A stretch of 5,230 bases of DNA, taken from the NCBI GenBank assembly GCA_003554235.1, contig PWFY01000001.1, forward strand, positions 1 to 5,230, given 5' to 3'. Below the pieces are notes generated by a model. That model did not search any database, was not told where the DNA came from, and saw only the letters and a program-made list of their open reading frames with translations. Below are positions 4,923 through 5,230 of the stretch, one piece after another (position 1 is the first letter of the stretch; every line of letters starts with the position of its first letter). The DNA is from Candidatus Aenigmatarchaeota archaeon (GTDB lineage: Archaea > Aenigmatarchaeota > Aenigmatarchaeia > PWEA01). The translations under genes were made by a program, and so were the position numbers.

Positions 4923-5230
4923 ATGAATCTGATAAACAGCCTCTACCTGGGATTTTTCACTATAATGATATTTTCTACAGTCCTGTGGCTTTTTGTCTAC
5001 TACTCGAATTTAGACAAGATAAAAAAAGACCCCAAGACGAGGGACTTCAAAGACATAACTTTTCTTGTTCCTGCATATAATGAGGAAGACGTCGTCGGAG
5101 AGACCATAAAAAATATTCTTTCCTTGGACTATCCAGAAGACAAGGTAAAGGTTATAGCTATAAATGATGGTTCGGAGGATGGTACTTTAGAAGAGCTCGA
5201 GAAGTTCAATGACAGTATAGAAATTATAGA
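4923..5230 (+). CDS. Membrane-anchored family 2 glycosyltransferase, 3' end outside the window
   Basis: The first 102 residues of a GT-A fold, family 2 glycosyltransferase are visible. An N-terminal membrane segment (about 7-27) precedes a short basic linker and the catalytic domain. The first nucleotide-sugar-binding strand and loop is FLVPAYNEE (47-55), and the second is VIAINDGSEDGT (77-88) with Asp82 as the usual base- or sugar-binding acid. ETIKNILSLDYPEDKVKV (60-77) between them is typical of processive or polyprenyl-linked members such as poly-N-acetylglucosamine synthase and hyaluronan-synthase-like proteins. The metal-binding DxD, the catalytic acid and any C-terminal membrane segments lie beyond the right edge, so donor and product cannot be predicted. 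A role in surface polysaccharide, glycolipid or protein glycosylation is plausible. It is divergent from the DUF116 gene. Confidence 0.93.
   Translation, partial: MNLINSLYLGFFTIMIFSTVLWLFVYYSNLDKIKKDPKTRDFKDITFLVPAYNEEDVVGETIKNILSLDYPEDKVKVIAINDGSEDGTLEELEKFNDSIEII

Noticed and set aside
1..5230. Defence system, mobile element, CRISPR array or RNA gene
   Set aside because: No transposase, integrase, terminal inverted repeats, regularly spaced repeats or tRNA-like cloverleaf could be seen. The genes are core archaeal lipid, tRNA and surface functions plus conserved proteins of unknown role.

Overview
The window is archaeal chromosomal DNA. The clearest marker is CarS (CDP-archaeol synthase), which belongs to ether-lipid synthesis and is essentially archaeal. 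It is supported by a DUF63 membrane protein (an archaeal family), a Pth2-type peptidyl-tRNA hydrolase, TATA-box promoters giving very short or no leaders, and GGTGA/GGAGGTG ribosome-binding sites. Base composition is moderately AT-rich, with frequent ATA (Ile) and AGA/AGG (Arg) codons. I cannot name the lineage; a euryarchaeote or related group fits.

Layout, left to right. (1) 1-261, minus: the N-terminal part of a rubrerythrin, cut by the left edge. (2) A back-to-back promoter region. (3) 355-1680, plus: carS and a DUF63 membrane-protein gene joined stop-to-start (TAGATG). (4) 1684-2259, minus: a CDP-alcohol phosphatidyltransferase, convergent with DUF63 and probably started at a TTG codon behind a perfect GGAGGTG. 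(5) A compact divergent promoter of about 52 bp. (6) 2312-3821, plus: pth2 and truD, a tRNA-related pair. (7) 3823-4752, minus: a DUF116 protein rich in cysteine, followed by a small cysteine-containing lipoprotein. (8) A 170-bp divergent intergenic region. (9) 4923-5230, plus: the start of a membrane-anchored family 2 glycosyltransferase, cut by the right edge.

Two themes stand out. CarS makes CDP-archaeol, and the phosphatidyltransferase is the kind of enzyme that uses it to add a polar head group. DUF63 lies between them and is translationally linked to carS, so it is a candidate for a membrane-lipid role. Pth2 recycles peptidyl-tRNA and TruD modifies tRNA, forming a second unit. The two themes meet at one very tight divergent promoter. 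The genome is extremely compact here: the two convergent junctions have 3 and 1 spare bases, so transcripts must end inside the opposing genes. I found no RNA genes, mobile elements, CRISPR arrays or clear terminators. Nothing here is clearly a new system; the most open questions are the functions of DUF63, DUF116 and the small lipoprotein.
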